From Ketobacter alkanivorans (GTDB taxonomy: Bacteria; Pseudomonadota; Gammaproteobacteria; Pseudomonadales; Ketobacteraceae), in assembly GCF_002863865.1 (NCBI RefSeq), contig NZ_CP022684.1:1889501-1953500 (forward strand): 64,000 nt of DNA, given 5' to 3'. Of this stretch, positions 1 through 8,446 are shown in pieces. The notes under the pieces were generated by a model that saw only the letters and a program-made list of their open reading frames with translations, did no database searches and was not told the DNA's origin. The translations under genes and the position numbers were made by a program. How positions within the stretch are numbered: position 1 is the stretch's first letter; every line of letters starts with the position of its first letter.

Positions 1-399
1 CGTCCAAGAGCCAGCCTGGGGCTCAGTTCCTGCAATAGACCCTACAGCAGTCCCCGCCACAATACCCGGCAGATACTCTTGCTTTTGCATATCGCTGCCG
101 AAAGATTGCAGCGTTAAGCCGGTGGCCACCGCGACCATGGCTGACAAGGCGAAGGTTTGATCTGCTCGAGCCAACTCTTCAATAGCCAGCGACATCTCCA
201 GTATTCCCAAACCCAGGCCACCATGCTCTTCCTTGAATGGAATAGCGCAAACACCAATATCCCGGTTCATTTTCAGATATAAATCAGTGGGAAACTCGGC
301 TTTCTTATCTAGCTCGAAAGCAATGGGTGCCAACTCTGATTGGGCCCACTCCCTAACTGTGTTCTGAAGCGTTTTTTGGTCTTGCGTCAATTCAAACAT
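1..399 (-). CDS. Acyl-CoA dehydrogenase, N-terminal part (cut by window edge)
   Basis: An open frame reads leftward from an ATG at 399 and runs off the window without a stop, giving 133 residues. It begins MFELTQDQKTLQNTVREWAQ and continues with a helical segment containing EEHGGLGLG and ELARADQTFAL, the usual N-terminal helical domain of acyl-CoA dehydrogenases. TEPQAGSW near residues 127-132 matches the start of the flavin-binding beta domain (family motif TEP.aGSD). The family forms the alpha,beta double bond of acyl-CoA thioesters with FAD. The gene diverges from the crotonase/thiolase pair at 605, so the 205-bp gap probably holds promoters for both. A role in steroid side-chain or ring beta-oxidation is inferred from the locus. 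Family is secure, substrate unknown. Confidence 0.9.
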   Translation of the reverse strand, partial: MFELTQDQKTLQNTVREWAQSELAPIAFELDKKAEFPTDLYLKMNRDIGVCAIPFKEEHGGLGLGILEMSLAIEELARADQTFALSAMVAVATGLTLQSFGSDMQKQEYLPGIVAGTAVGSIAGTEPQAGSWT

Positions 400-494
400 C
401 GTGAGGATCTCGTTATTGGTCTTGGTGTTATCGTTCGTATGCGGTGCTTTGCAGGATAGAAATCATTATGCGGAGAACCCCCAGCACACCCATC

Positions 495-540
495 GTCCAA
501 GTGGACTAGGACATTCCAGAGCCCCTGCAATACCTTTTGC
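495..540. promoter_or_regulatory. Candidate operator(s) between divergent beta-oxidation genes
   Basis: Two motifs lie in the 400-604 gap. GTCCAAGTGGAC at 495-506 is a perfect short inverted repeat (5-2-5). GCAATACCTTTTGC at 527-540 differs by one base from the GCAAT-N4-ATTGC pattern found before other genes of this locus (8377, 22641, 32329). The second suggests shared control with the steroid genes; this is inference from pattern similarity only. Confidence 0.4.
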
Positions 541-604
541 CATGTACATTTGCGCGCTATAAACGGCTTCGCAAGGCACAATAAAAACAACTTTAGGCAA
601 AGTC

Positions 605-1384
605 ATGACTCAACTTGTACTGCACACTCATCGGCAGGAGCACATCCTGCGGTTGACCATGAATCAACCGGAAAACCTCAATTCCCTGGGGTTTAAACTG
701 GTGGCAGCCTTGCGAGCGTCATTACAGGAAGCCACCAGGGATGACGCCATACGGGTTCTGATTCTGACCGGCACCGGCAAAGGGTTCTGTGCCGGGGCCG
801 ACCTTAAAACAATGAATCACCCTTACGCGCCCGGTGAACCGGACGTATTAGATTGCATTGTTGAACTGTTTGATGAGCTACGGAACTTTCCCAAGCCTGT
901 GATTGCCGCTGTAAACGGCATTACGGCAGCAGGTGGCATGGAGCTGATGATGTGCTGTGATCTTATCTATGCCGCCCGCAGCGCGCGCATCGGCGATGCC
1001 CATTGCAATTACGGCATTGTCCCTGGTGGCGGTGGGGCTGCGATTCTGCCACGCCTTCTGCCTGCTGCCATCGCCAAGTATCTATTGTTCACCGGGGAAC
1101 TCCTGCCTGCCGATAAGCTGCAACACTATGGCTTGGTCAATGCCGTGCTGGATGACGATCAGTTACTGGATCACGCAACTACTGTGGCCAGTGTCATTGC
1201 ACAGAAAAGCCCGATCGGTTTACGCAGGACCAAACAAGTGGCTAACGAAGCGCTGGACAAGTCCGCCGCCGACGCCATTATCCACGAACGCTTGGCCGCA
1301 CGAGATCAGTTTCGTTCTTATGACTATCGCGAAGGCATCAACGCTTTTTTGGAAAAGCGAAAACCTGAATTCAAGGGCTATTAA
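605..1384 (+). CDS. Enoyl-CoA hydratase/isomerase family (crotonase) protein
   Basis: 259 residues, the normal crotonase length. The oxyanion-hole segments are visible at GFCAGADL (60-67) and AAGGMEL (108-114), followed by IVPGGGG (138-144). Glu113 aligns with the first catalytic Glu of rat crotonase. The second catalytic Glu lies in a QPE motif in canonical hydratases; here the aligned stretch is GDAHCNYG and the position is His133. It may therefore not be a standard hydratase: isomerase, hydrolase or C-C lyase activities also occur in this fold. The ATG at 605 follows directly on a gap without another reading frame. The stop at 1384 abuts the thiolase start at 1385, so the two are co-translated. 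A role in steroid-derived acyl-CoA breakdown is inferred from context. Confidence 0.88.
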   Translation: MTQLVLHTHRQEHILRLTMNQPENLNSLGFKLVAALRASLQEATRDDAIRVLILTGTGKGFCAGADLKTMNHPYAPGEPDVLDCIVELFDELRNFPKPVIAAVNGITAAGGMELMMCCDLIYAARSARIGDAHCNYGIVPGGGGAAILPRLLPAAIAKYLLFTGELLPADKLQHYGLVNAVLDDDQLLDHATTVASVIAQKSPIGLRRTKQVANEALDKSAADAIIHERLAARDQFRSYDYREGINAFLEKRKPEFKGY

Positions 1385-2629
1385 ATGACGGGTATCTGCA
1401 TCATCGGCGTCGGCATGACCCGCTTTGGCCGACATCGAGATAAAAGCCTGAAGCAGCTAAGCTGTGAAGCAGTGGATGCGGCCCTGATTGACGCAGGCCT
1501 ACAACGCAATCAGATCGAAGAGATCCACTTCGCAAACTGCGTGCAAGGCTATATGGATGGCCAACATATGATACGGGGGCACGCCATATTTCTGGAGCAG
1601 GGGTTCCAAGGCATTCCTATTTTTAATCTGGAAAGCGGTTGCGCCAGCGGCAGCATGGCGTTTCATCAGGCGGTACGCTGCCTGCTTTCAGGTCAGGCCG
1701 ATGTCGTCATGGCAGTAGGTGCAGAAAAAATGGTCTGCGACGATAAAGGCAAGATGTTTAATGCATTCACCAGTGCCTGGGATATAGCAAGAACCGACTG
1801 GCAGATGAATATAATTGAACAGATGGCTGCCGGACCAATCCCCTCTGGCAGCCAGTCTGACAAACCTTACAGCCCTTTTATGGACGTATACAAAGCAGAG
1901 TTCATTCAGCATCAAAAACTCTACGACAGCACGGTGCGCCAGGTTGCTGCTATTTGCGCAAAAAACCATCTTCACTCCACACACAACCCCAATGCGCAAT
2001 TTCAGCAAGCCTACTCAATTGACGAAGTCTTGAATGCGGCTCCCATAACCTACCCTCTGACTCTACCTATGTGCGCTCCCATAAGTGATGGCGCTGCGGC
2101 AGTTATTCTGTGTAAACTGGACAAAGCGCCAAAGTTGGGCGCAGGCTCTCGCGCCATACCGGTGCTGGCGTCTACAACTGGATCGGGGCGAGAACGGGCT
2201 CCTGAGCAACTTGATCAACACTTAGTAACGCGGATTGCCGATAAGGCTTATGAGATGGCCGGGGTTGCAGCAGCGGATGTAGACGTTGCGGAATTACACG
2301 ATGCCACAGCAGTGGGGGAGCTGCTGGAGACCGAAAATTTAGGGTTATGCCCGCCAGGTACAGGGGGCGAATTTGCTGAGCGAGGCTACACCTCCCTGGG
2401 CGGCAGCATGCCTGTAAATGTGTCCGGTGGCCTGGAATCGAGGGGGCACCCAATAGCCGCTACCGGCATCGCACAAATTTTTGACTTAGTACAGCAGTTA
2501 CGGGGCGAGGCAGGCGCTCGCCAGGTCGAAGGAGCGCGTATCGGCCTGCAGTGTAACGTAGGCGGATTCTGGGGTGTTGAAGAGGCCTCCGCACACGTTG
2601 CAATACTGGGCAGTAAAAAGGCGATTTAG
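1385..2629 (+). CDS. Thiolase family protein (SCP2/lipid-transfer-type acetyl-CoA acyltransferase)
   Basis: 414 residues with thiolase architecture. The nucleophile motif is ESGCASGSMA with Cys86. VAELHDATAVGELL, GGLESRGHPIAATG (catalytic His) and LQCNVGGFWG (second Cys loop) follow near the C-terminus. The mix of HDAT and ESRGHP resembles the SCP2-thiolase branch used on branched or sterol-derived 3-ketoacyl-CoAs rather than FadA. It starts one base after the crotonase stop, so hydratase-type and thiolytic steps are made together. The substrate is inferred from the locus; generic thiolase activity is well supported because both Cys and the His are present. Confidence 0.88.
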   Translation: MTGICIIGVGMTRFGRHRDKSLKQLSCEAVDAALIDAGLQRNQIEEIHFANCVQGYMDGQHMIRGHAIFLEQGFQGIPIFNLESGCASGSMAFHQAVRCLLSGQADVVMAVGAEKMVCDDKGKMFNAFTSAWDIARTDWQMNIIEQMAAGPIPSGSQSDKPYSPFMDVYKAEFIQHQKLYDSTVRQVAAICAKNHLHSTHNPNAQFQQAYSIDEVLNAAPITYPLTLPMCAPISDGAAAVILCKLDKAPKLGAGSRAIPVLASTTGSGRERAPEQLDQHLVTRIADKAYEMAGVAAADVDVAELHDATAVGELLETENLGLCPPGTGGEFAERGYTSLGGSMPVNVSGGLESRGHPIAATGIAQIFDLVQQLRGEAGARQVEGARIGLQCNVGGFWGVEEASAHVAILGSKKAI

Positions 2630-2687
2630 TCGTCATCATAACCACCAAATTTAAGCACGCACACAAAAACAAGAACGGATATTAAGT

Positions 2688-3695
2688 ATGAATACACGTA
2701 CTGGTCTGACCCTTTCATTTGCATTGCTCACTATTTTCCTGCAAGGCTGCTCCATTCGCGATATGGCTGCATCCAGCATGGTTTCATTTGGCAATGAATA
2801 CATAAGCCCCTGGTTTATGGCGTCTTCGGATACCGATGTCATGTGCGCAATGGGGGAAGGCATGTCTGCAATGACTTTCCCGCTCGGCCCTAACATTGAT
2901 CCTATGATCCCTATGCTCACGTTAGCTTCAGGTATGTGCGCAGATGAGAAAGCCAAGGAAGAAGAGTTACGCTTTATCCGCGCGATGCGCCACAACGATG
3001 TCGCTACCGCTCAGGATGCCCGCACCATGCAAAAGCGCTGGACCAACGTCGCCGCATCACGTCAGTACATGGGATACCTCGCGACCGTACGCTACTTTGG
3101 CGACCCAGCTGAAGGCTGCCCTGACTTCTCGGATCGCAATGAGGAGATGGCTTATTTGTTTGGGTTATTCGGCGGCCTGCAAGCATTCCAATCGGATCTA
3201 TCCATCGGAGGTGCTGCTGGCGTAGCACTGGATACGATGCCCAAGTCCATTGCAGGGCTCAGATGCGTAGACAGCGACGGATTCTGGGGCATTCCCAATG
3301 CAGTACTGGCCGTGGTAGATGTTACCAAAGCCAACCTGGATGGCGACCAGGATGCTGTTCAGCTTGGTTTGGATCGTCTTGATTTGGCCTCACGGGTGGG
3401 AGAAAAGCAGGGCGTACGCATGGTGCATATGATTCAGGCCATTATGTATTCGTCCCAAGGTAACGAAGAAAAAACCAAAGAAGTCATTCGCAAGCATGTG
3501 ACCATGAAACAGGAATACCCTGCCAACCCTGAACTGAATTTACTCGACGAAATGGCCACACGAGGCATTCGTCTGGTATCGGATAAACTGTGGACCACTC
3601 ACACTGGCCAGCGTACGCCTTTCGGCAAGCTTGGGACTTTCTGGGATGATCAGATCATTCCCGATGACGCCATGGATATTGATGACTTACTTTAG
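2688..3695 (+). CDS. TatT-like lipoprotein of a TRAP transporter
   Basis: 335 residues. A lipoprotein signal ends in LQGC with the lipidated Cys at 21. The rest is helical and lacks enzyme motifs; pairs such as RAMRHNDVATAQDARTMQ and QAIMYSSQGNEEKTKEVIRK look like degenerate TPR helices. Size, lipobox and position just before a solute-binding protein and a fused TRAP permease match the TatT component described in Treponema pallidum (TatT, TatP, TatQM), where TatT is a TPR lipoprotein with a hydrophobic pore. The assignment rests on layout and fold impression, not a search. An AACGGA ribosome site precedes the ATG at 2688. It is followed 20 bp later by the binding-protein gene, so one operon is likely. 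Confidence 0.6.
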   Translation: MNTRTGLTLSFALLTIFLQGCSIRDMAASSMVSFGNEYISPWFMASSDTDVMCAMGEGMSAMTFPLGPNIDPMIPMLTLASGMCADEKAKEEELRFIRAMRHNDVATAQDARTMQKRWTNVAASRQYMGYLATVRYFGDPAEGCPDFSDRNEEMAYLFGLFGGLQAFQSDLSIGGAAGVALDTMPKSIAGLRCVDSDGFWGIPNAVLAVVDVTKANLDGDQDAVQLGLDRLDLASRVGEKQGVRMVHMIQAIMYSSQGNEEKTKEVIRKHVTMKQEYPANPELNLLDEMATRGIRLVSDKLWTTHTGQRTPFGKLGTFWDDQIIPDDAMDIDDLL

Positions 3696-3714
3696 GGATC
3701 ATGAGGGAATCAGA

Positions 3715-4743
3715 ATGAAAATCACCACAATCAAAAAACAACTACTAAGGCCGCTGCTTGCCGCTGCCCTGCTGGGACAATCTGCCTTGTGCCTCGCAGC
3801 AGGCCCGGCTCCGATCACCATGTGTGGATTCATGCTGATGGGTGAAGGTGGCCCGGAACACCAACTTCTGCTGGACTATCAAACAGCAGCACTGCAGTGG
3901 GGTGTGAAAATTGAAATAAAATCCTACATGAATGAAAAGATTGTTGCAGAAGAACTGAAGTCAGGCGTATGCGACATCGCCAACATGACCAGCATGCAGG
4001 CTCGCAACTTCAATAAATTTACTGGCACCCTGGACGCACCAGCATCCATGCCTACTTATGAACATCTTCGCACTGTGCTACAAACCTTAGCCAAACCATC
4101 CGCCGCCAAGTACATGCGCGACGGTGAGTTTGAAGTGGTCGGAGTACAGCCTGCCGGTGCTGTGTATATTTTCTCAAACGACAAGAACGTACGCAGCCTG
4201 TCGGATTTGGCGGGCAAAAGAATGGGGGTAATGGACAGCATGCCTGAGATGCGACAATTGGTAGTCGACATGGGTATGACGCCGGTTTCCTCATCACTCA
4301 CCAACCTCTTCCAGAAGTTCAACAACAAAGCCATCGATATTACCGGCGGCCCAGCCGTTGTCTATGAAATGATGGAGCTGCACAAGGGACTTGAGCCCGA
4401 CGGCGGCATCCTCAATGAGCCTATTCTGCAGGGCAATATGCAATTTGTCGCACGCTGGAACAAACTTCCAGAAGGCTACGCGCAAAGCTCACGAGAACAT
4501 TTCATCAGAAACTTTGATCAGAGCCTTGAATTCATCCGTACCGCAGAAGACAACATCCCCAAGGATCTATGGATTCCGCTGCAAGAAGATAAACGTGCCG
4601 AATACAACGCCCAAACCCGTCAGCTGCGGCTGGCATTTCGCGACAGCAATATCTATGACGCTAAGATGCTGACTCTGTTACGCAAGATTCGTTGTAAAAT
4701 CGACGGCACTCGTGCTGAATGCACCGCTCCAGACGCAGAATAG
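3715..4743 (+). CDS. Putative TRAP-type periplasmic solute-binding protein
   Basis: About 342 residues from the ATG at 3715, which has GAGGGA just upstream and gives a clean signal peptide (MKITTIKKQLL...SALCLAAG). Earlier in-frame starts would overlap the preceding gene. The mature protein has binding-protein features: SGVCDIANMTSMQARNF early, then a central hinge-like stretch with SNDKNVRSLSDLAGKRMGVM, typical of type II periplasmic binding proteins. It sits between the TatT-like lipoprotein and the TRAP permease, so it is the likely ligand-binding (TatP/DctP-like) subunit. Two Cys near the end (RKIRCKIDGTRAECT) may form a disulfide. The ligand is unknown; a steroid or its degradation product is a contextual guess. 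Confidence 0.68.
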   Translation: MKITTIKKQLLRPLLAAALLGQSALCLAAGPAPITMCGFMLMGEGGPEHQLLLDYQTAALQWGVKIEIKSYMNEKIVAEELKSGVCDIANMTSMQARNFNKFTGTLDAPASMPTYEHLRTVLQTLAKPSAAKYMRDGEFEVVGVQPAGAVYIFSNDKNVRSLSDLAGKRMGVMDSMPEMRQLVVDMGMTPVSSSLTNLFQKFNNKAIDITGGPAVVYEMMELHKGLEPDGGILNEPILQGNMQFVARWNKLPEGYAQSSREHFIRNFDQSLEFIRTAEDNIPKDLWIPLQEDKRAEYNAQTRQLRLAFRDSNIYDAKMLTLLRKIRCKIDGTRAECTAPDAE

Positions 4744-4773
4744 AAACACATCAGAAGTTGACAGGGTAGCATA

Positions 4774-6837
4774 GTGAAAGAATTGTCATTAGAAACTCAA
4801 CCACATATTAAAGCTGGCATATCAGAACGGCTCCCTGTCATTGCCATACTGTTACTACTGATCTTCATTATATTCGCCCGCACCGGGGAAAGCGTCCATG
4901 GACAGATGACCAGGATGGGCGCAATCTTCTGGGAAGATTATTTTATCCTGCGCTCAGAAATAACATTACCCACCTGCAATCCGAATTTTGATATTGAGCA
5001 AAGGCTCAACCAGTTAGAAGCAGAATCCGGCGGCGGTGATTTTGATCTATTTGACGAAGGCTTTGATCGCGAAAGCTCGCGCACCTCACTCATCCAACAA
5101 CAGGCAAATTGCAAAGCAGAATACGCAAAGGCCGAGAAATACAAAAGCCAGATAACGCCACTGCTGGAACTGTTTCGTGCAGCGGAACATTTGTTCTCAC
5201 AGGCCAGTATATTTTCAACTGAAAAACAACACCTTTTCTTGATGGCATTGCTGTTTATAGCCGCAGGCGTAGCCACTCAACAGCGCCACCACATAGCCTT
5301 CCGCCCAATGCTTTCGAGACTGGATTACAAAGTATCAACATCACTGCAGTTCTTGGCGAACAGCGCCCTCGCCTATTCTGCCTGGGCCTACCGAAGCAAC
5401 GCCTTCTCATCCAGCATTGAGGCAAGCAACCCGGATGTAATCAACGGCCTGGTGCTAGGGTCTACCGCATTGGCTCTACTTTCACTTTATCAGTTAGCCA
5501 CACTGCCGAAAAATCTACCTGATAAAGGCAATCTGACCCACGCACTATTATCGATCCCACTATACACCATCGTCATGCTGATCTTTTCAGTTGTCGTGTT
5601 TTTCAGCCTGCGTCATCCTGCAGGGCTTTCTCTTTATTTCAGCGCATTCTTTGATCTCTCGGGCACCTACATTGATGTAGCTCTCTATCTATGGTGCGGC
5701 ATGCTGCTGAAGCAAACACAGCTTGGCGAGCGCGTATTCAGCCTTTTTACTCCCTGGCGGCTGCCTCCGGAAATGCTGGCATTCGTCGCCATCGTTGTTA
5801 TGGCTTTACCCACAGCTTATACCGGTGCATCGTCCATAATAATTCTGGCGATGGGTGCGGTTGTGTACCGTGAGTTACGCAAAGTCGGCACGCGTCGCCA
5901 ATTAGCGTTAGCCGCCACAGCCATGAGCGGTAGCTCCGGCATCGTGTTAAAACCCTGCCTGATCGTGGTCATCATCTCCATTCTGAACAAGGAAGTCGTC
6001 ACCGACGATCTATTCTTCTGGGGTATACGGGTATTTCTGTTAACTGTATTCGTATTCTTTGTGTATGCCATGATCACCCGGCGCGATCCTCTGCAGCTGG
6101 CCAAGGCCAGTGAAGCATTGCCGGTCATGGCAAACAATGCCAGGCCTTTGCTGCCTTATTTAATTGTGTTCATTTTGGTGGCCGGGTCCTATCTTCTGGT
6201 TTTGGATGCCAGGCTGGATCAGTTTTCTGCGCCGATTATTCTGCCGGTCATCATCTTCTGGTGGATCGTATTCGAACGAAAGCTCAGTAAAGCAAAACCC
6301 CTTTATGAAGAAGAAGAACGCATTGGCTCTCTTGGTGGCTCTCTCACTAAATCCATGACTGATGCCTCTGTTCACATTGGCGGATTACTGATGATGATGT
6401 CTACCTTCATGATTATCACCAGCTTGGGCGGCAAATCGGTATCGGCAACGTTCCTGTATGATTTCAGCAATCCACTACTGGTAATGACAGCATTGATGGT
6501 AATGTTTGTTCTGATCGGTATGTTTATGGAATCCATGGCAGCAATCGGACTGGTGTCAGTCGCCATCGCGCCAATTGCGTACCAACAGGGTATCGATCCG
6601 ATTCACTTCTGGATGACTTGCCTTGTCGCTCTTGAATTGGGTTACTTAAGCCCGCCGGTTGCTCTGAGCCATATTTTTACCCGCCAAGTGGTGGGTGAGG
6701 AAGAGTGCGAATTGGCCGCCAAAGAGGGGGACACCTTCTACTATCGCCATGAACGCTTATTATTGCCGCTTATGGTGATGTCCACCACATTGATACTGGT
6801 TGGCTTTGGGCCATTGCTGGTGGGCTACAACCACTAG
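4774..6837 (+). CDS. TRAP transporter permease, probably fused small (Q) and large (M) subunits
   Basis: 687 residues from a GTG start at 4774, 30 bp after the binding protein. A first membrane segment (residues 15-35) precedes a long soluble loop (about 40-145). Several N-terminal helices follow, then a DctM-like large domain from about residue 280 with PTAYTGASSIIILAMG, AMSGSSGIVLKPCLIVVIIS and LGYLSPPVALSHIFTRQVVG, the last resembling the conserved proline-rich segment of large TRAP permeases. The extra N-terminal helices fit a fused DctQ-like domain, as reported for TatQM systems. TRAP permeases import substrates using a Na+ or H+ gradient. The substrate is unknown; neighbours suggest a hydrophobic organic acid. 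Confidence 0.75.
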   Translation: MKELSLETQPHIKAGISERLPVIAILLLLIFIIFARTGESVHGQMTRMGAIFWEDYFILRSEITLPTCNPNFDIEQRLNQLEAESGGGDFDLFDEGFDRESSRTSLIQQQANCKAEYAKAEKYKSQITPLLELFRAAEHLFSQASIFSTEKQHLFLMALLFIAAGVATQQRHHIAFRPMLSRLDYKVSTSLQFLANSALAYSAWAYRSNAFSSSIEASNPDVINGLVLGSTALALLSLYQLATLPKNLPDKGNLTHALLSIPLYTIVMLIFSVVVFFSLRHPAGLSLYFSAFFDLSGTYIDVALYLWCGMLLKQTQLGERVFSLFTPWRLPPEMLAFVAIVVMALPTAYTGASSIIILAMGAVVYRELRKVGTRRQLALAATAMSGSSGIVLKPCLIVVIISILNKEVVTDDLFFWGIRVFLLTVFVFFVYAMITRRDPLQLAKASEALPVMANNARPLLPYLIVFILVAGSYLLVLDARLDQFSAPIILPVIIFWWIVFERKLSKAKPLYEEEERIGSLGGSLTKSMTDASVHIGGLLMMMSTFMIITSLGGKSVSATFLYDFSNPLLVMTALMVMFVLIGMFMESMAAIGLVSVAIAPIAYQQGIDPIHFWMTCLVALELGYLSPPVALSHIFTRQVVGEEECELAAKEGDTFYYRHERLLLPLMVMSTTLILVGFGPLLVGYNH

Positions 6838-6866
6838 ACTGCAAATGCGCAACAAACCCAGATGCA

Positions 6867-7496
6867 TCATACCAGCAGACTTTTGAAGATCCTTGTCGCC
6901 AATCGCAAGTGCTCAGCCATCATCAGATCCTGATCGTAGTCCTCCCCCATCAGGGAGGACTGCATACCCCTGGTTGAGAAAACCCCCAACACCAAGTTAG
7001 TGCAAGAGATCATATTAGCTACCACTTTCGCCTTACTAATCGCTTGGCTTGCGGGCAGGCCCTCCATAAACTGTTGCGACTGCGCAACAAATTGCTGCTG
7101 CCACTGCAATACTTTCGGGTTAATACGCTGGGGAGGGCTGGTGAACTCGCGATGTAGAATCTGTGCGCAATAGGGATGAGCGTTGTGTAACTCCAATAAT
7201 TTCCTTGGCATATCAAATAGTGTGTTGAGGGTCAGTTCTGACATATTCCAACTCAGCAATGCATCGCTGAAGGGCAACAAAGCACGATCGATTACCGCCT
7301 CATATATTGCTTCTTTGTTGGCGAAATGCGCATACAAGCTGGGTTCACGAATCCCCACCAATGCAGAGATTTCCCGCAATGTTGTACCATCGTAAGTGTT
7401 GTCTGCAAACAGCTTTTCTGCCGCATCCAGGATACGCTCGCGGGTTGAGTCTGGTTTAAGGCGCGGGGCATCCTGCGCCGTGGTTACTACCGTCAT
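6867..7496 (-). CDS. TetR/AcrR family transcriptional regulator
   Basis: 209 residues. The N-terminus carries a TetR DNA-binding domain: RERILDAAEKLFADNTYDGTTLREISALVGIREPSLYAHFANKEAIY (about 19-66, shown in parts: TTLREISALVGI is the first HTH half and PSLYAHFANKEAIY the recognition helix). The C-terminal ligand domain shows no family signature I recognise. It follows the SDR gene at 7501-8310 with a 4-bp gap, so the two share a transcript from the 8311-8446 gap, which holds the 16-bp palindrome at 8376-8391. It is the best candidate to bind the GCAAT-N4-ATTGC sites, since TetR genes usually control their own divergent promoter; this is inferred. Confidence 0.85.
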   Translation of the reverse strand: MTVVTTAQDAPRLKPDSTRERILDAAEKLFADNTYDGTTLREISALVGIREPSLYAHFANKEAIYEAVIDRALLPFSDALLSWNMSELTLNTLFDMPRKLLELHNAHPYCAQILHREFTSPPQRINPKVLQWQQQFVAQSQQFMEGLPASQAISKAKVVANMISCTNLVLGVFSTRGMQSSLMGEDYDQDLMMAEHLRLATRIFKSLLV

Positions 7497-7500
7497 TGTG

Positions 7501-8310
7501 TTATTGGTATACCCTTTTAGTGTTGTTACTAATAAAGCGAATCGCTGCCCGCCTGCTCAACAATCTGCGCAATACAAAATTCACCCATCGATTCAAGCGC
7601 CCTGCAATGTGCGTTGGGCACTTACCCAGCTGCCCCAACACCTCGACAACCACATCATCGGCCTGCATAGGAAACACTGACGAGCGCTTGTCTGCGGGTG
7701 TCAGCGCATCAAATGTTGGAGTATGAGTGGCACCGGCAACAGCAGCCAACACATCCACCCCATGAGGGTTAAGTTCAGCCCATAAACCCTCAGCAAGAAC
7801 GGTATCAAAAGCCTTGCTCGCCGCATAGGTTGCCACCATCGCCGTTCCCTGAAACCCGGACAGCGACGACATCAATATAATACCGCCCCTGCCACGCTGC
7901 TTCATTGCCGGGGCCAGCTCAGCGACAAACTGCAGTGGGCTGCGCACATTCACATCCAGTATTTTCAGTTTATCCTCAAGCGAGGTTTGCAAAAACTCTC
8001 CAATCACAGAGTGACAAGCCACGTACACCAACAACCCAACTTCGCGATCACCCAGATGGCGACGCAGAATGTCGACACAATCGCCATCGGCCAGATCCAT
8101 CTCGATAGCTATGGTATCTACCCCGTAGCGCTGACTCAGATCGTCCGCCTGCTCCTTTAGCCTAGTACCCATTAGGGAAACCATCAGGATATTCAGCCCC
8201 TGCGCTGCCAATTGTTCGCTGAAACTGGCACCTATGCCTGTGGACGCTCCCGCCACGACGCACCAGGGCCCATATCGACCAGACCAACTTTTCTCGTATT
8301 TTTTTGTCAT
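7501..8310 (-). CDS. Short-chain dehydrogenase/reductase (SDR)
   Basis: 269 residues. The cofactor motif GASTGIG lies at 21-27, and the catalytic set Ser149, Tyr162 and Lys166 (TYAASK) is intact. The usual NNAG is replaced by VACHS near 97-101, seen in some 3-ketoacyl/steroid-type SDRs. The final 30 residues are basic (RRLLSRRAAIRF). Transcribed leftward with the TetR gene 4 bp downstream and divergent from another SDR at 8447 across a gap with a perfect 16-bp palindrome. Substrate unknown; a hydroxysteroid or hydroxyacyl intermediate would fit the locus. Confidence 0.83.
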   Translation of the reverse strand: MTKKYEKSWSGRYGPWCVVAGASTGIGASFSEQLAAQGLNILMVSLMGTRLKEQADDLSQRYGVDTIAIEMDLADGDCVDILRRHLGDREVGLLVYVACHSVIGEFLQTSLEDKLKILDVNVRSPLQFVAELAPAMKQRGRGGIILMSSLSGFQGTAMVATYAASKAFDTVLAEGLWAELNPHGVDVLAAVAGATHTPTFDALTPADKRSSVFPMQADDVVVEVLGQLGKCPTHIAGRLNRWVNFVLRRLLSRRAAIRFISNNTKRVYQ

Positions 8311-8375
8311 TTATATCACTTTCCCGATATTAAAACCGAAGCACCGACACCACACTAGATATATGAATGTATTTT

Positions 8376-8391
8376 TGCAATATATATTGCA
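8376..8391. promoter_or_regulatory. 16-bp perfect palindrome, candidate TetR operator
   Basis: TGCAATATATATTGCA is a perfect palindrome in the middle of the 136-bp gap between two divergent SDR transcripts, one of which encodes a TetR regulator. Its core GCAAT-N4-ATTGC recurs at 22641-22654 and 32329-32342 and with one mismatch at 527-540. The surrounding sequence is AT-rich as expected for promoters. Function as an operator is inferred. Confidence 0.55.
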
Positions 8392-8446
8392 TTTAAAGCT
8401 GCCTTACATTAACGTCTAGAAAAACTAATAATTGATAGGAAGCAAG

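Noticed and set aside
387..590. 67-codon minus-strand frame in the first divergent gap
   Set aside because: Overlaps the acyl-CoA dehydrogenase start and promoter motifs; no protein signature.
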